8,348 nucleotides of DNA from Flaviramulus sp. (GCA_023255235.1 JALRJA010000271.1:1-8348), one strand, 5' to 3'. Numbered from the stretch's first letter, positions 1 to 6,357 are shown. Notes: generated from the sequence alone by a model not told the origin. Numbers and translations are program-made.

Positions 1-161
1 CCTTTTCTTCCATCTTGTAAGTCGAACTCAACTTCATCGTTTTCACGAATTTCGTCAACTAATCCTGACACATGTACAAAATGTTCTTTGTTTGTTCCTT
101 CTTCAGTGATAAATCCAAATCCTTTTGAATCATTGAAGAATTTTACGGTACCTTTACTCAT
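1..161 (-). CDS. Cold-shock domain protein (3' end cut by window edge)
   Basis: Reading leftward from the ATG at 159-161, the first 53 codons are visible and the rest lies beyond position 1. The protein starts MSKGTVKFFNDSKGFGFI and carries both RNA-binding motifs of the cold-shock domain: RNP1 (KGFGFI, residues 13-18) and RNP2 (HFVHV, residues 27-31). The acidic stretch after residue 36 is also typical. Members of the family are single OB-fold proteins of about 63-70 residues that bind single-stranded RNA and melt secondary structure in the cytoplasm, so only 10-15 residues are probably missing. The gene lies downstream of recF and the DUF721 gene on the same strand, but a 97-base gap with its own -7 box suggests separate transcription. 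Its apparent leader is short, unlike the long thermosensing leader of E. coli cspA. Family assignment is very secure; whether it is cold-induced cannot be seen. Confidence 0.95.
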   Translation of the reverse strand, partial: MSKGTVKFFNDSKGFGFITEEGTNKEHFVHVSGLVDEIRENDEVEFDLQDGRK

Positions 162-188
162 TGTATTTATTTTAATAAAATTAAGCAC

Positions 189-196
189 CAAAGGTA
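189..196 (-). promoter_or_regulatory. Probable -7 box for the cold-shock gene
   Basis: On the minus strand this reads TACCTTTG, a full match to the Bacteroidota -7 consensus TAnnTTTG. It would place the transcript start near 183-185 and give a leader of roughly 22-26 bases before the cold-shock ATG. No TTG (-33 element) is found at the usual 17-20 base spacing, so the promoter is supported by one box only. Confidence 0.55.
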
Positions 197-215
197 AGCT
201 AAATAAGTATAGCTT
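196..215. repeat. Inverted repeat AAGCTA-N8-TAGCTT beside the cold-shock promoter
   Basis: A perfect 6-bp dyad (196-201 and 210-215) with an 8-base spacer abuts and shares one base with the -7 box at 189-196. It lies in the stretch where RNA polymerase would span -33 to -7 for the cold-shock gene. It could be an operator, or a weak hairpin ending transcripts from recF and the DUF721 gene. No U-run follows it in the leftward direction, so an intrinsic terminator is less likely. Short dyads arise by chance in A+T-rich DNA. Confidence 0.4.
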
Positions 216-258
216 GTTATTTTTATTGAATTTATTTTTAATTAATTTACAATTCTAA

Positions 259-555
259 TTATCTTAAAATCAGTTTTTTAATAATTTCTTTTCCTAATTC
301 TTCATTAAGTAAGTTAATTATTTTTTGTTTTCCGTAACTCAATTCTTCTCTCAACACGCTAGAACTCAACTGAATGTAAAGGGTTTCTCGTTCTAAATTT
401 ATAGAAGTAGTATAGTTGTTTACAGCATTGCCCATACGGTTTTTCCATGCATCGTTTACATTGACTTTGTTTAAGCCTTTTTCAAGTTTGTTTGTTTCAA
501 CAAATTCTTTTAATGCATCAGAAATACTAATATGTTCGTTATTGCGTTTTGGCAT
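259..555 (-). CDS. DUF721 family protein, DciA-like replicative helicase loader
   Basis: This 98-residue protein matches the DUF721 family in length and layout. A helical N-terminus (about residues 8-28) is followed by the conserved W37 in NDAWKNRMG, then the segment with TTSINL, LYIQLSSS and REELSYGKQKIINLLNEELG up to the C-terminal KLILR. That pattern is the KH-like fold of DciA. In bacteria lacking DnaC, DciA helps load or operate the DnaB helicase at replication start; this is family knowledge and was not shown for this protein. The gene starts 6 bases after the recF stop, so the two are probably co-transcribed. In Actinobacteria a DUF721 gene also sits next to recF, which supports the call. 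There is no transmembrane segment, so it should be cytosolic. Family membership is secure; helicase loading is inferred. Confidence 0.88.
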   Translation of the reverse strand: MPKRNNEHISISDALKEFVETNKLEKGLNKVNVNDAWKNRMGNAVNNYTTSINLERETLYIQLSSSVLREELSYGKQKIINLLNEELGKEIIKKLILR

Positions 556-561
556 AATGTG

Positions 562-1641
562 CTATAATTTAAAAATTTCATACGATTGATGCACTTGTTT
601 TACGGCATTTTCGGTGCGTTCAGCATGTGTATCACTTATAAATAGTTGACCAAAATTATCGGTATCTACCAATTTAATAATTTGAGCAACTCTATTTTCA
701 TCTAATTTATCAAAAATATCATCTAATAGCAAAATGGGGTTTACACCACTTTGTGCTTTTATAAAGTCAAATTGTGCCAATTTTAGTGCTATTAAAAACG
801 ATTTTTGTTGTCCTTGGCTTCCAAATTTTTTAACAGGATATTCTTCAATATTAAACTGCAAATCGTCTTTATGAACACCAACGCTAGTATATTGCAGTGT
901 TTTATCTTTACTTATAGCTTGTTGTAACAGGGTGTTTAAATCATTTTGAAATAAATCACTGTCATAAACCAAATCTACAACTTCACGTCCGCCACTTATT
1001 GCTTGATAGCGCCCTTTGAAAATAGGAATGAATTCTTTTAAAAAAACAGCTCGTTTTTCAAAAATTTTAGAACCAAAATTAGTTAGTTGCTCATTATAAA
1101 CTTGCAAAGTATCTTGATTAAAGGTATGGTTTAAAGCAAAAAATTTCAATAAGGCGTTGCGTTGTGCTAATACTTTGTTGTAATTAATTAAATGGTTTAA
1201 ATAGGTTTTATCGCTTTGTGAAATAACACTATCTATAAATTTTCTTCGGGTATCACTGCCTTCAATAATTAAATCTCTGTCTGCCGGCGATATAATAACT
1301 AAAGGTAAAAAACCAATGTGTTCGCTAAATTTTTCGTAAGCTTTTCCGTTTCGTTTAATTACTTTTTTTTGTCCTTTTTTTAAACTAACAGCAATTTTTT
1401 CTGTTTTATTAGCTTTATTATAATCGCCATTAATCACAAAAAAGCTTTCATCATGCTTAATATTTTGAGTAGCTATTGGGTTAAAATAACTTTTACCAAA
1501 CGATAAATGGTATATGGCATCTAGCACATTGGTTTTTCCAATACCATTATTTCCAACAATACAGTTTATTTTATCATTAAACAAGAATGATTTGCTATCA
1601 AAATTTTTATAATTAAGTAAAGAAAGTGTTTTTAAAATCAT
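562..1641 (-). CDS. recF: DNA replication and repair protein RecF
   Basis: RecF is an SMC-like ATPase that acts with RecO and RecR to load RecA at single-strand gaps and stalled forks. At 359 residues the protein has the usual length. Visible motifs are Walker A GNNGIGKT (residues 30-37), the ABC signature GSQGQQKS (274-281), Walker B PILLLDD (302-308), a D-loop DKLD (311-314) and the switch histidine in SDTH (336-339). The start [14 protein letters not shown] is typical of RecF (a first beta strand followed by the NF/NY motif). All key residues are intact and the gene is complete. It is the first gene of a leftward unit with the DUF721 gene and diverges from the TPR gene across a 138-base region. 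Here recF is not next to dnaN or gyrB, at least within this window. Confidence 0.97.
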   Translation of the reverse strand: MILKTLSLLNYKNFDSKSFLFNDKINCIVGNNGIGKTNVLDAIYHLSFGKSYFNPIATQNIKHDESFFVINGDYNKANKTEKIAVSLKKGQKKVIKRNGKAYEKFSEHIGFLPLVIISPADRDLIIEGSDTRRKFIDSVISQSDKTYLNHLINYNKVLAQRNALLKFFALNHTFNQDTLQVYNEQLTNFGSKIFEKRAVFLKEFIPIFKGRYQAISGGREVVDLVYDSDLFQNDLNTLLQQAISKDKTLQYTSVGVHKDDLQFNIEEYPVKKFGSQGQQKSFLIALKLAQFDFIKAQSGVNPILLLDDIFDKLDENRVAQIIKLVDTDNFGQLFISDTHAERTENAVKQVHQSYEIFKL

Positions 1642-1779
1642 ACAAAAAGTAAGTTACGGCAGTATATATATGCTAAACTCTCAAAAAGAGTGCAAATTAT
1701 TGAAAAATATCAAATAAATACGCTTTTAGTTATGAAGAAAAATTATATTTTTACACCCACAATAATTTATACAGACAGA
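1642..1779. promoter_or_regulatory. Divergent promoter region between recF and the TPR-ribH unit
   Basis: These 138 bases must hold the start signals for both directions. Rightward, TATATTTT at 1744-1751 (overlapping TATTTTTA at 1746-1753) is one base off the TAnnTTTG -7 consensus and lies 28-36 bases before the TPR start. Leftward, TAATTTG on the minus strand (1693-1699) is one base short of the consensus and would give a leader of about 45 bases before recF. A small dyad ACTCT-N5-AGAGT lies at 1677-1691. No clear TTG (-33) partner was found at correct spacing for either box, so exact promoters are uncertain. Confidence 0.4.
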
Positions 1780-2550
1780 ATGGCAACTTACAATAAAAGA
1801 GGATATAAACCAAAAACAAAAGTAGAGAAAGAACAAAATATTGAAGATGGCTCAACAACAGCCGAAGTGTTTAACACACTAGATCAAACAGCTTCAAAAA
1901 CAGAAGCATTTGTTGAAAAAAATCAAAAATATATTTTTGTTATTATAGGGGTTGTCGCCCTTGTAGTTTTAGGATATTTAGGATTTAAAGAGTTTATTGC
2001 TAAGCCAAAACAAACGAATGCTATGAACGATATGTTTCAAGCTCAAAAATATTTTAACGATGCTGTAAACGGAACTGCCACAGACTCTTTATATAATTTA
2101 GCTTTAACAGGTGGCGAAGGTAAATTTGGAATGTTAGATATTATAGAAGAATACAGCGGAACAGAATCGGCTAATTTAGCAAACTACTATGCCGGCACAG
2201 CCTATTTAAGATTAAAAGATTACAAAAAAGCCGTTGAGTTTTTAAGTGATTTTAATAGTGATGACGAAATTTTAGCTCCTCTAGCAAAAGGCAATATTGG
2301 TGATGCTTTTGCACAATTAAACCAGCCAGAAGATGCTTTAAGTTATTATGAAGAAGCTGCCAATATGCGTGATAATGAATACACAACACCTATGTATTTA
2401 TTTAAAGCAGGAACTGTGGCTTTAGATTTAGGAAAAGCAGATAAAGCATTATCTTATTTTAAAAGAATAAAAGATGATTATGCTAATTCTAGCGAAGCTA
2501 CATCAATAGATGTTTTTATAGGAAAAGCACAAGTATTGGCAAGCAAATAA
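1780..2550 (+). CDS. Membrane-anchored tetratricopeptide repeat protein
   Basis: I chose the ATG at 1780 (256 residues) because MATYNKRGYKPKTK is the familiar start of this flavobacterial family, and because a start at the in-frame GTG 1690 would place the likely promoter box inside the gene. A hydrophilic basic N-terminus is followed by a single membrane helix (about residues 51-69). The soluble C-terminal part has at least three TPR-like helix pairs (about 132-158, 165-194 and 203-233, with typical YYAGTAYLRLKDYKKA and ALSYFKRI patterns). The layout resembles YfgM/YbgF-type periplasmic TPR proteins that serve as docking or chaperone subunits. Charge distribution (basic N-terminus, few positive charges after the helix) suggests a periplasmic C-terminus. 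The partner is unknown. The stop is one base from the ribH start, so the two genes are almost surely co-transcribed, though no functional link with riboflavin is evident. Confidence 0.85.
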   Translation: MATYNKRGYKPKTKVEKEQNIEDGSTTAEVFNTLDQTASKTEAFVEKNQKYIFVIIGVVALVVLGYLGFKEFIAKPKQTNAMNDMFQAQKYFNDAVNGTATDSLYNLALTGGEGKFGMLDIIEEYSGTESANLANYYAGTAYLRLKDYKKAVEFLSDFNSDDEILAPLAKGNIGDAFAQLNQPEDALSYYEEAANMRDNEYTTPMYLFKAGTVALDLGKADKALSYFKRIKDDYANSSEATSIDVFIGKAQVLASK

Positions 2551-2551
2551 T

Positions 2552-3037
2552 ATGGCTACTGAAAATAAAAACTTATCAAAATATGATAAAACAACAATCC
2601 CAAACGCGACTAAATTTCGGTTTGGGATTGTTGTTTCTCAATGGAATGAAAGCATAACCGAAAACTTATTTCAAGGTGCTTACAACACCCTAATTGAACA
2701 CGGTGTTTTGCCAACTAATATCATTAAGTGGGCTGTTCCTGGTAGTTTTGAACTAATTTTCGGAAGTAAAAAAATGCAAGAACAAATGGTAAATGCTGTT
2801 ATTGCTATTGGCAGTGTTATTAAAGGTGATACCAAGCATTTTGACTTTGTTTGTGAAGCTGTTTCACAAGGTATTAAAGACCTCAATGTATTACGAGAAA
2901 CCCCAGTTATATTTTGCGTACTTACCGATGATACAATGCAACAAGCCATAGAGCGTTCTGGAGGTAAACACGGCAATAAAGGAATTGAAGCTGCCGTAGC
3001 TGCTATACAAATGGCAGAGCTGCGTAAAAACAGTTAG
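2552..3037 (+). CDS. ribH: 6,7-dimethyl-8-ribityllumazine synthase (riboflavin synthase beta chain)
   Basis: RibH condenses 5-amino-6-ribitylamino-uracil with 3,4-dihydroxy-2-butanone 4-phosphate to give 6,7-dimethyl-8-ribityllumazine, the penultimate step to riboflavin, and usually forms pentamers or 60-mer shells in the cytosol. The 161-residue length fits the family. Visible signatures are VSQWNESIT (residues 28-36, with the aromatic W31 expected to stack on the pyrimidine), VPGSFEL (62-68), AIGSVIKGDTKHFDFV (85-100, catalytic His H96) and QQAIERSGGKHGNKG (130-144, phosphate-binding R135). The N-terminal extension of about 20 residues is normal for flavobacterial RibH. It starts one base after the TPR gene. 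No FMN riboswitch precedes it. Its early coding sequence contains a long perfect hairpin (see the repeat at 2589-2636), and a likely terminator overlaps its stop codon. Confidence 0.97.
   Translation: MATENKNLSKYDKTTIPNATKFRFGIVVSQWNESITENLFQGAYNTLIEHGVLPTNIIKWAVPGSFELIFGSKKMQEQMVNAVIAIGSVIKGDTKHFDFVCEAVSQGIKDLNVLRETPVIFCVLTDDTMQQAIERSGGKHGNKGIEAAVAAIQMAELRKNS
2589..2636 (+). repeat. 17-bp perfect inverted repeat inside the ribH coding sequence
   Basis: The arms 2589-2605 (AAACAACAATCCCAAAC) and 2620-2636 are exact reverse complements across a 14-base loop. Inside the loop, 2607-2609 can pair with 2617-2619 after a one-base bulge at 2606, giving a stem of up to 20 pairs. It lies over codons 13 to 29 of ribH (residues K13 to S29), starting 37 bases after the ribH ATG. 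The 3' arm ends U-rich (GAUUGUUGUUU), so it could act as an attenuator-like element, an mRNA stability or processing element, or a brake on translation. Its function is not known; the repeat itself is certain. Confidence 0.9.
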
Positions 3038-3054
3038 TTCTTACCTGTTTTACG
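3023..3054 (+). terminator. Probable intrinsic terminator overlapping the ribH stop
   Basis: CGTAAAAACAG (3023-3033) pairs with CTGTTTTACG (3045-3054), a 10-bp stem with one bulged A and an 11-base loop, followed by the short T-run GGTTTTA. The stem spans the ribH TAG (3035-3037), which lies in the loop. It would end the TPR-ribH transcript. The T-run is short, so termination may be partial. Confidence 0.6.
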
Positions 3055-3128
3055 GTTTTAACAATAAGCGATAATAGGTTACAAAACACTAAAATACTAC
3101 GCCATTTTAATAAGTATAACAGATTTGT

Positions 3129-3138
3129 TTGTTAACAA
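3129..3138. promoter_or_regulatory. Palindrome TTGTTAACAA upstream of the small-protein/mutL promoter
   Basis: A perfect 10-bp palindrome centred about 45 bases upstream of the -7 box at 3178-3185, a distance that suits an activator or upstream-binding factor. Nothing in the sequence identifies a regulator, and short A+T-rich palindromes are common, so this is tentative. Confidence 0.25.
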
Positions 3139-3177
3139 TTTTTACAATATTTAACTTCATTTTCGCCTATTTTTAGG

Positions 3178-3185
3178 TACTTTTG
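3178..3185 (+). promoter_or_regulatory. Probable -7 box of the small-protein/mutL/rhomboid operon
   Basis: TACTTTTG matches the Bacteroidota -7 consensus TAnnTTTG exactly and sits 17 bases before the GTG of the first small gene, predicting a leader of only about 12 bases. A small dyad CCTA-TTTT-TAGG (3166-3177) directly abuts it. No TTG lies at the usual -33 spacing. The rest of the 165-base gap (3038-3202) holds the terminator tail and A+T-rich DNA without an ORF. No other promoter is evident before the genes down to 8257, so this may drive the whole unit. Confidence 0.55.
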
Positions 3186-3202
3186 AATCAAATAGTATAA
3201 CG

Positions 3203-3436
3203 GTGTTTAAACAGCCAAAACATAAAACATTTAATTACAAACCTCGATTTTCAAAAGATAATCAAACAGATTCTAGTTTAGAAGATAACCATAAAACCAC
3301 AGGTTTTATTTCTAAATGGAAAAGACACAATAGTAATAAAATAAAAGTAAAAGGGGTAATGCCTGTTAAAACATTAATTTTATTTTTGGTATTACTACTA
3401 ATTTGTATGTACTTATTAGAAAAAAAATACATGTAG
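3203..3436 (+). CDS. Small one-helix membrane protein with N-terminal FNYKPR motif
   Basis: I recognise no characterised function. The product has 77 residues: a basic N-terminus with FNYKPRF (residues 10-16), a hydrophilic middle rich in Lys, Asn and Ser, and one membrane helix near the C-terminus (about 57-72, TLILFLVLLLICMYLL) followed by EKKYM. With positive charges mainly before the helix, the N-terminus is probably cytosolic. The start is a GTG. It is supported by the promoter box 17 bases upstream and by matching the N-terminal spacing of the next gene, whose product has the same motif. At DNA level, 3230-3246 and 3483-3499 agree at 15 of 17 bases. This suggests a duplicated gene pair. 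The next gene begins 13 bases after the stop, so the two are likely translated from one message. Confidence 0.75.
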   Translation: MFKQPKHKTFNYKPRFSKDNQTDSSLEDNHKTTGFISKWKRHNSNKIKVKGVMPVKTLILFLVLLLICMYLLEKKYM

Positions 3437-3449
3437 ATAAAACAACACA

Positions 3450-3734
3450 ATGGGACTTTTAAAATTACGAAAAAACAAAAAATTTAACTACAAGCCTCGT
3501 TATTTTGATGATAAAGGCGAAGGCAACCCGTTTGAAATAAAGCACAAGTTTGATGAGTATAGAAAAACCGTAGGAAACAACAAAGGCTTAAAAACTAAAC
3601 TAAATGAAGCTTTTAACGATTTAAAAAACCCAGATAAACTTGCTAACAAACGTGTTTTTATAATTGTAGCTATTCTTGTTTTTATATTTTTAATCATCAT
3701 TGATTTTGATTTATCAATATTCTTTTCTAAATAA
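3450..3734 (+). CDS. Small one-helix membrane protein, FNYKPR family (sometimes misnamed riboflavin synthase beta)
   Basis: This 94-residue protein has an N-terminal KKFNYKPRYF motif (residues 10-19), then GEGNPFEIKHKFDEYR (23-38), a Lys-rich, probably helical segment (about 45-68) and one strong membrane helix (about 69-84), ending DFDLSIFFSK. Proteins of this kind are common in Flavobacteriaceae between ribH and mutL. From memory, databases sometimes label them 'riboflavin synthase subunit beta', most likely an error carried over from the neighbouring ribH, since there is no lumazine-synthase fold or motif here. The predicted topology is a cytosolic basic N-terminus with the short tail across the membrane. 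Only three bases separate its stop from the mutL ATG, so it is almost certainly co-transcribed with mutL. Its function is unknown. The gene is real: good hydrophobic profile, tight spacing and a paralogue next door. Confidence 0.85.
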   Translation: MGLLKLRKNKKFNYKPRYFDDKGEGNPFEIKHKFDEYRKTVGNNKGLKTKLNEAFNDLKNPDKLANKRVFIIVAILVFIFLIIIDFDLSIFFSK

Positions 3735-3737
3735 TTT

Positions 3738-5585
3738 ATGACAGATATTATACAACTTTTACCCGACCATGTTGCCAATCAAATAGCTGCTGGAGAAGTT
3801 GTACAACGTCCTGCTTCTGTGGTAAAAGAACTTCTTGAAAACGCTATTGATGCCAATGCCACTTTAATAAAACTAATTATAAAAGATGCTGGTAAAACAT
3901 TGGTGCAAGTTATAGATAACGGTAAGGGCATGAGCACTACCGATGCTAGAATGAGTTTTGAGCGTCATGCCACTTCAAAAATTCGTACTGCCGAAGATTT
4001 ATTTCAATTGCATACCAAAGGGTTTCGTGGTGAAGCCTTAGCAAGTATTGCCGCAATTGCTCATGTAGAATTAAAAACCAAACAAGAACATGATGATGTA
4101 GGTACAGCCATTGAGATGGAAGGGAGTAAAATAGTATCTCAAGAGGTAGTTGCAACGCCAAAAGGCACATCGGTTTCTGTAAAAAACCTTTTTTTTAATA
4201 TTCCTGCAAGACGAAATTTTTTAAAATCGGTTACCGTAGAATTGCGTCATGTTATTGATGAGTTTCACAGAGTTGCTTTAGCACACCCACAAATAAGTTT
4301 TGTTTTTTATAACAATGGAAGTGAAACTTTTAACTTGCCTATTAGTAATTTTAGACAACGTATTGTCAATATTTTTGGAAACAAAACCAATGAAAAATTA
4401 GTACCCGTTGAAGAAGAAACAGAAGTCCTTAAAATTGTAGGCTTTGTTGGAAAACCAGAATTTGCCAAAAAAACAAGAGGCGAACAGTATTTTTTTGTCA
4501 ATAATCGTTTTATAAAAAGTGCTTATTTAAATCACGCTATAGTATCTGCTTTTGATGGGCTTTTAAAAAATGGAACACACCCTAGTTATTTTTTAAATCT
4601 TTATGTAAACCCACAAACTATTGATATTAATATTCATCCAACAAAAACAGAAGTTAAGTTTGATGATGAACATACCCTGTATGCTTTAGTACGCTCGGCA
4701 GTTAAGCATAGCTTAGGGCAATTTAACATAGCACCCGTTTTAGATTTTGAACGCGACCCCAATTTAGATACGCCTTATGGTTATAAAAACACCACTACCA
4801 ATGCTCCTAAAATAGAAGTTGATAGAAGTTTTAACCCTTTTAAAAACGATACAAAATCTGGTAAACAAACCACAGTATTTAGACCTACACCAAATAATTG
4901 GGATAGTATATATGTAGGTTTAGAATCAAAAGGGAATGATACAAAAAAAGATATTAGAGAATTACATTTTGAAAGTGAAGAACAAACGGTATCATTGTTT
5001 GAAAATGAAAACGAAGCTGTACAAACCAATACAACATATCAAATACATAACAAATATATTGTTAGTACAATAAAATCAGGCATGTTAGTTATTGATCAAC
5101 ATAGAGCACATCAGCGTATTTTATATGAAGACTTTCTAAAAAACATGACCATTAAAGAAGCTACAAGTCAGCAGTTGTTATTTCCGCTTCAGCTTCATTT
5201 TTCAAAACAAGATATAGAAATTATAAATCAATTAAAAGATGATTTAGAACATACTGGTTTTGTGTTTTCAAATGTAAAAGAAGAAACAGTTGCCATTACT
5301 GGCGTTCCTGTTGGTGTTCCTGAAAGCGAAGTTAGTATTATTTTAGAACAATTAATAAGTGATGTTGAAAATGAAGTACCCGACAGCAATTTTAGTGCAA
5401 CCGATTTGTTAGCAAAATCAATGGCAAAAAGTTTGGCTATAAAAACAGGACAATCATTACAAAAAGATGAACAAGAGCATTTGGTAAATAAACTATTTGC
5501 ATGTAAAGAACCCAACGTATCACCTACTAATAGAAATACTTTTATTACGATGAGTGTTGATGAACTTGATAAAAAATTTATTTAA
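3738..5585 (+). CDS. mutL: DNA mismatch repair protein MutL
   Basis: MutL couples MutS mismatch recognition to strand removal. The 615-residue protein has an intact GHKL ATPase domain: QIAAGEVVQRPASVVKELLENAIDA (residues 15-39, with catalytic E34 and N35), DNGKGM (61-66), RHATSKI (77-83) and GFRGEAL (96-102). A variable linker (about 340-435) precedes the C-terminal dimerisation domain. There QLLFP (479-483) fits the beta-clamp-binding QxLxP motif. The endonuclease motif DQHAxxExxxxE appears as DQHRAHQRILYE (453-464), with Ala to Arg and the metal-binding Glu to Gln (Q459). The other metal-site motifs are also not canonical: SMAKSLAIKTG (561-571) stands where ACRxAIRAG is expected, and SPTNRNTF (595-602) where CPHGRP is expected. 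The nicking activity may therefore be lost. No mutS or mutH lies in the window. It is translated three bases after the small membrane protein and three bases before the first rhomboid. Confidence 0.97.
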   Translation: MTDIIQLLPDHVANQIAAGEVVQRPASVVKELLENAIDANATLIKLIIKDAGKTLVQVIDNGKGMSTTDARMSFERHATSKIRTAEDLFQLHTKGFRGEALASIAAIAHVELKTKQEHDDVGTAIEMEGSKIVSQEVVATPKGTSVSVKNLFFNIPARRNFLKSVTVELRHVIDEFHRVALAHPQISFVFYNNGSETFNLPISNFRQRIVNIFGNKTNEKLVPVEEETEVLKIVGFVGKPEFAKKTRGEQYFFVNNRFIKSAYLNHAIVSAFDGLLKNGTHPSYFLNLYVNPQTIDINIHPTKTEVKFDDEHTLYALVRSAVKHSLGQFNIAPVLDFERDPNLDTPYGYKNTTTNAPKIEVDRSFNPFKNDTKSGKQTTVFRPTPNNWDSIYVGLESKGNDTKKDIRELHFESEEQTVSLFENENEAVQTNTTYQIHNKYIVSTIKSGMLVIDQHRAHQRILYEDFLKNMTIKEATSQQLLFPLQLHFSKQDIEIINQLKDDLEHTGFVFSNVKEETVAITGVPVGVPESEVSIILEQLISDVENEVPDSNFSATDLLAKSMAKSLAIKTGQSLQKDEQEHLVNKLFACKEPNVSPTNRNTFITMSVDELDKKFI

Positions 5586-5588
5586 TAT

Positions 5589-6356
5589 ATGATTAGAATT
5601 TCAGAAACCGTTAAACATTTATTAATTATTAATGTGATGATGTTTATTGGTACCTTGTTTATTGCCAATGGTGCTTTTTATGAATGGTTTGCTATGTATT
5701 TTCCTAAAAATGAAGCCTTTCGCCCTTGGCAAATAATAACCCACATGTTTATGCACGGTGGTGGTTATATTAATAATTTAAGCATCACACATATTTTATT
5801 TAATATGTTTGGACTTTGGATGTTTGGTACGCCTGTTGAACAAGTATTAGGTTCAAAACGGTTTTTGTTTATTTATTTTTCAGCTGGATTAGGTGCCGTA
5901 GCATTACAAATAGCCTATTACTATTTTCAATATCTACCAAATTATAATGCGTTGATAGATTCTGGTTTGACCGAGCAAAGTATAAAACAAATGCTAACTA
6001 CCAATGAAGTAATACAAGGAACAACACAAGCACAATTCTCTATGCTTAAAGACATTTTTCCGGCATTTAATGCCAGTATGGTTGGTGCTTCGGGGTGTTT
6101 AATGGGTATTCTTGCAGCTTTTGGTATGATGAACCCCAATGCCGAACTCATGTTAATATTTTTACCTATTCCTATAAAAGCCAAATATTTTATACCAGGA
6201 ATCATTATTCTTGATTTAATTTCGGGTATTACAGGACAATCTTTCTTTAGCCCAAGTAATACCGCCTATATGGCTCATGTTGGGGGTGCTTTAACTGGCT
6301 TTATTATTATGTGGTATTGGAAAAAAACACAGTTTAATAGAAACCGTTGGAATTAA
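5589..6356 (+). CDS. Rhomboid family intramembrane serine protease (GASG type)
   Basis: Rhomboids cut transmembrane helices inside the bilayer with a Ser-His dyad. This 255-residue protein has about six membrane helices. The HxxxN motif H68-ILF-N72 (equivalent to H150/N154 of E. coli GlpG) lies in the second helix, the catalytic serine in GASG (166-169, S168) in the fourth, and the catalytic histidine in AHVGGALTG (H230) in the sixth. All catalytic residues are present, so it should be active. A hydrophilic insert of almost 50 residues (about 114-161) lies between helices 3 and 4, longer than in GlpG. There is no extra cytosolic domain at either end. The start lies three bases after mutL and the stop one base before the second rhomboid, indicating tight co-expression. 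Its substrate is unknown. Confidence 0.93.
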   Translation: MIRISETVKHLLIINVMMFIGTLFIANGAFYEWFAMYFPKNEAFRPWQIITHMFMHGGGYINNLSITHILFNMFGLWMFGTPVEQVLGSKRFLFIYFSAGLGAVALQIAYYYFQYLPNYNALIDSGLTEQSIKQMLTTNEVIQGTTQAQFSMLKDIFPAFNASMVGASGCLMGILAAFGMMNPNAELMLIFLPIPIKAKYFIPGIIILDLISGITGQSFFSPSNTAYMAHVGGALTGFIIMWYWKKTQFNRNRWN

Positions 6357-6357
6357 T

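Noticed and set aside
1677..1691. Dyad ACTCT-N5-AGAGT in the divergent region as a possible operator
   Set aside because: Only 5 bp per arm; I list it as part of the region but do not regard it as a supported operator.
1690..1779. A 30-residue N-terminal extension of the TPR protein starting at GTG 1690
   Set aside because: The extension would cover the probable promoter box at 1744-1753, has no family-like features, and MATYNKRGYKPKTK at 1780 is the usual start of this family.
2400..2552. Possible FMN riboswitch upstream of ribH
   Set aside because: The upstream DNA is TPR coding sequence up to one base before ribH and none of the conserved FMN-element segments are visible.
2680..2976. 98-codon open frame on the minus strand inside ribH
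   Set aside because: It lies wholly antisense to the clearly coding ribH, its translation is Ser/Cys/Ile-rich without any family pattern, and no start signal is visible.
3500..3778. 92-codon open frame on the minus strand across the second small protein and the mutL start
   Set aside because: It is antisense to two well-supported genes and its product has no recognisable features.
5228..5515. 95-codon open frame on the minus strand inside mutL
   Set aside because: It is a shadow of the mutL C-terminal coding region with a Ser/Cys-rich composition typical of antisense frames.
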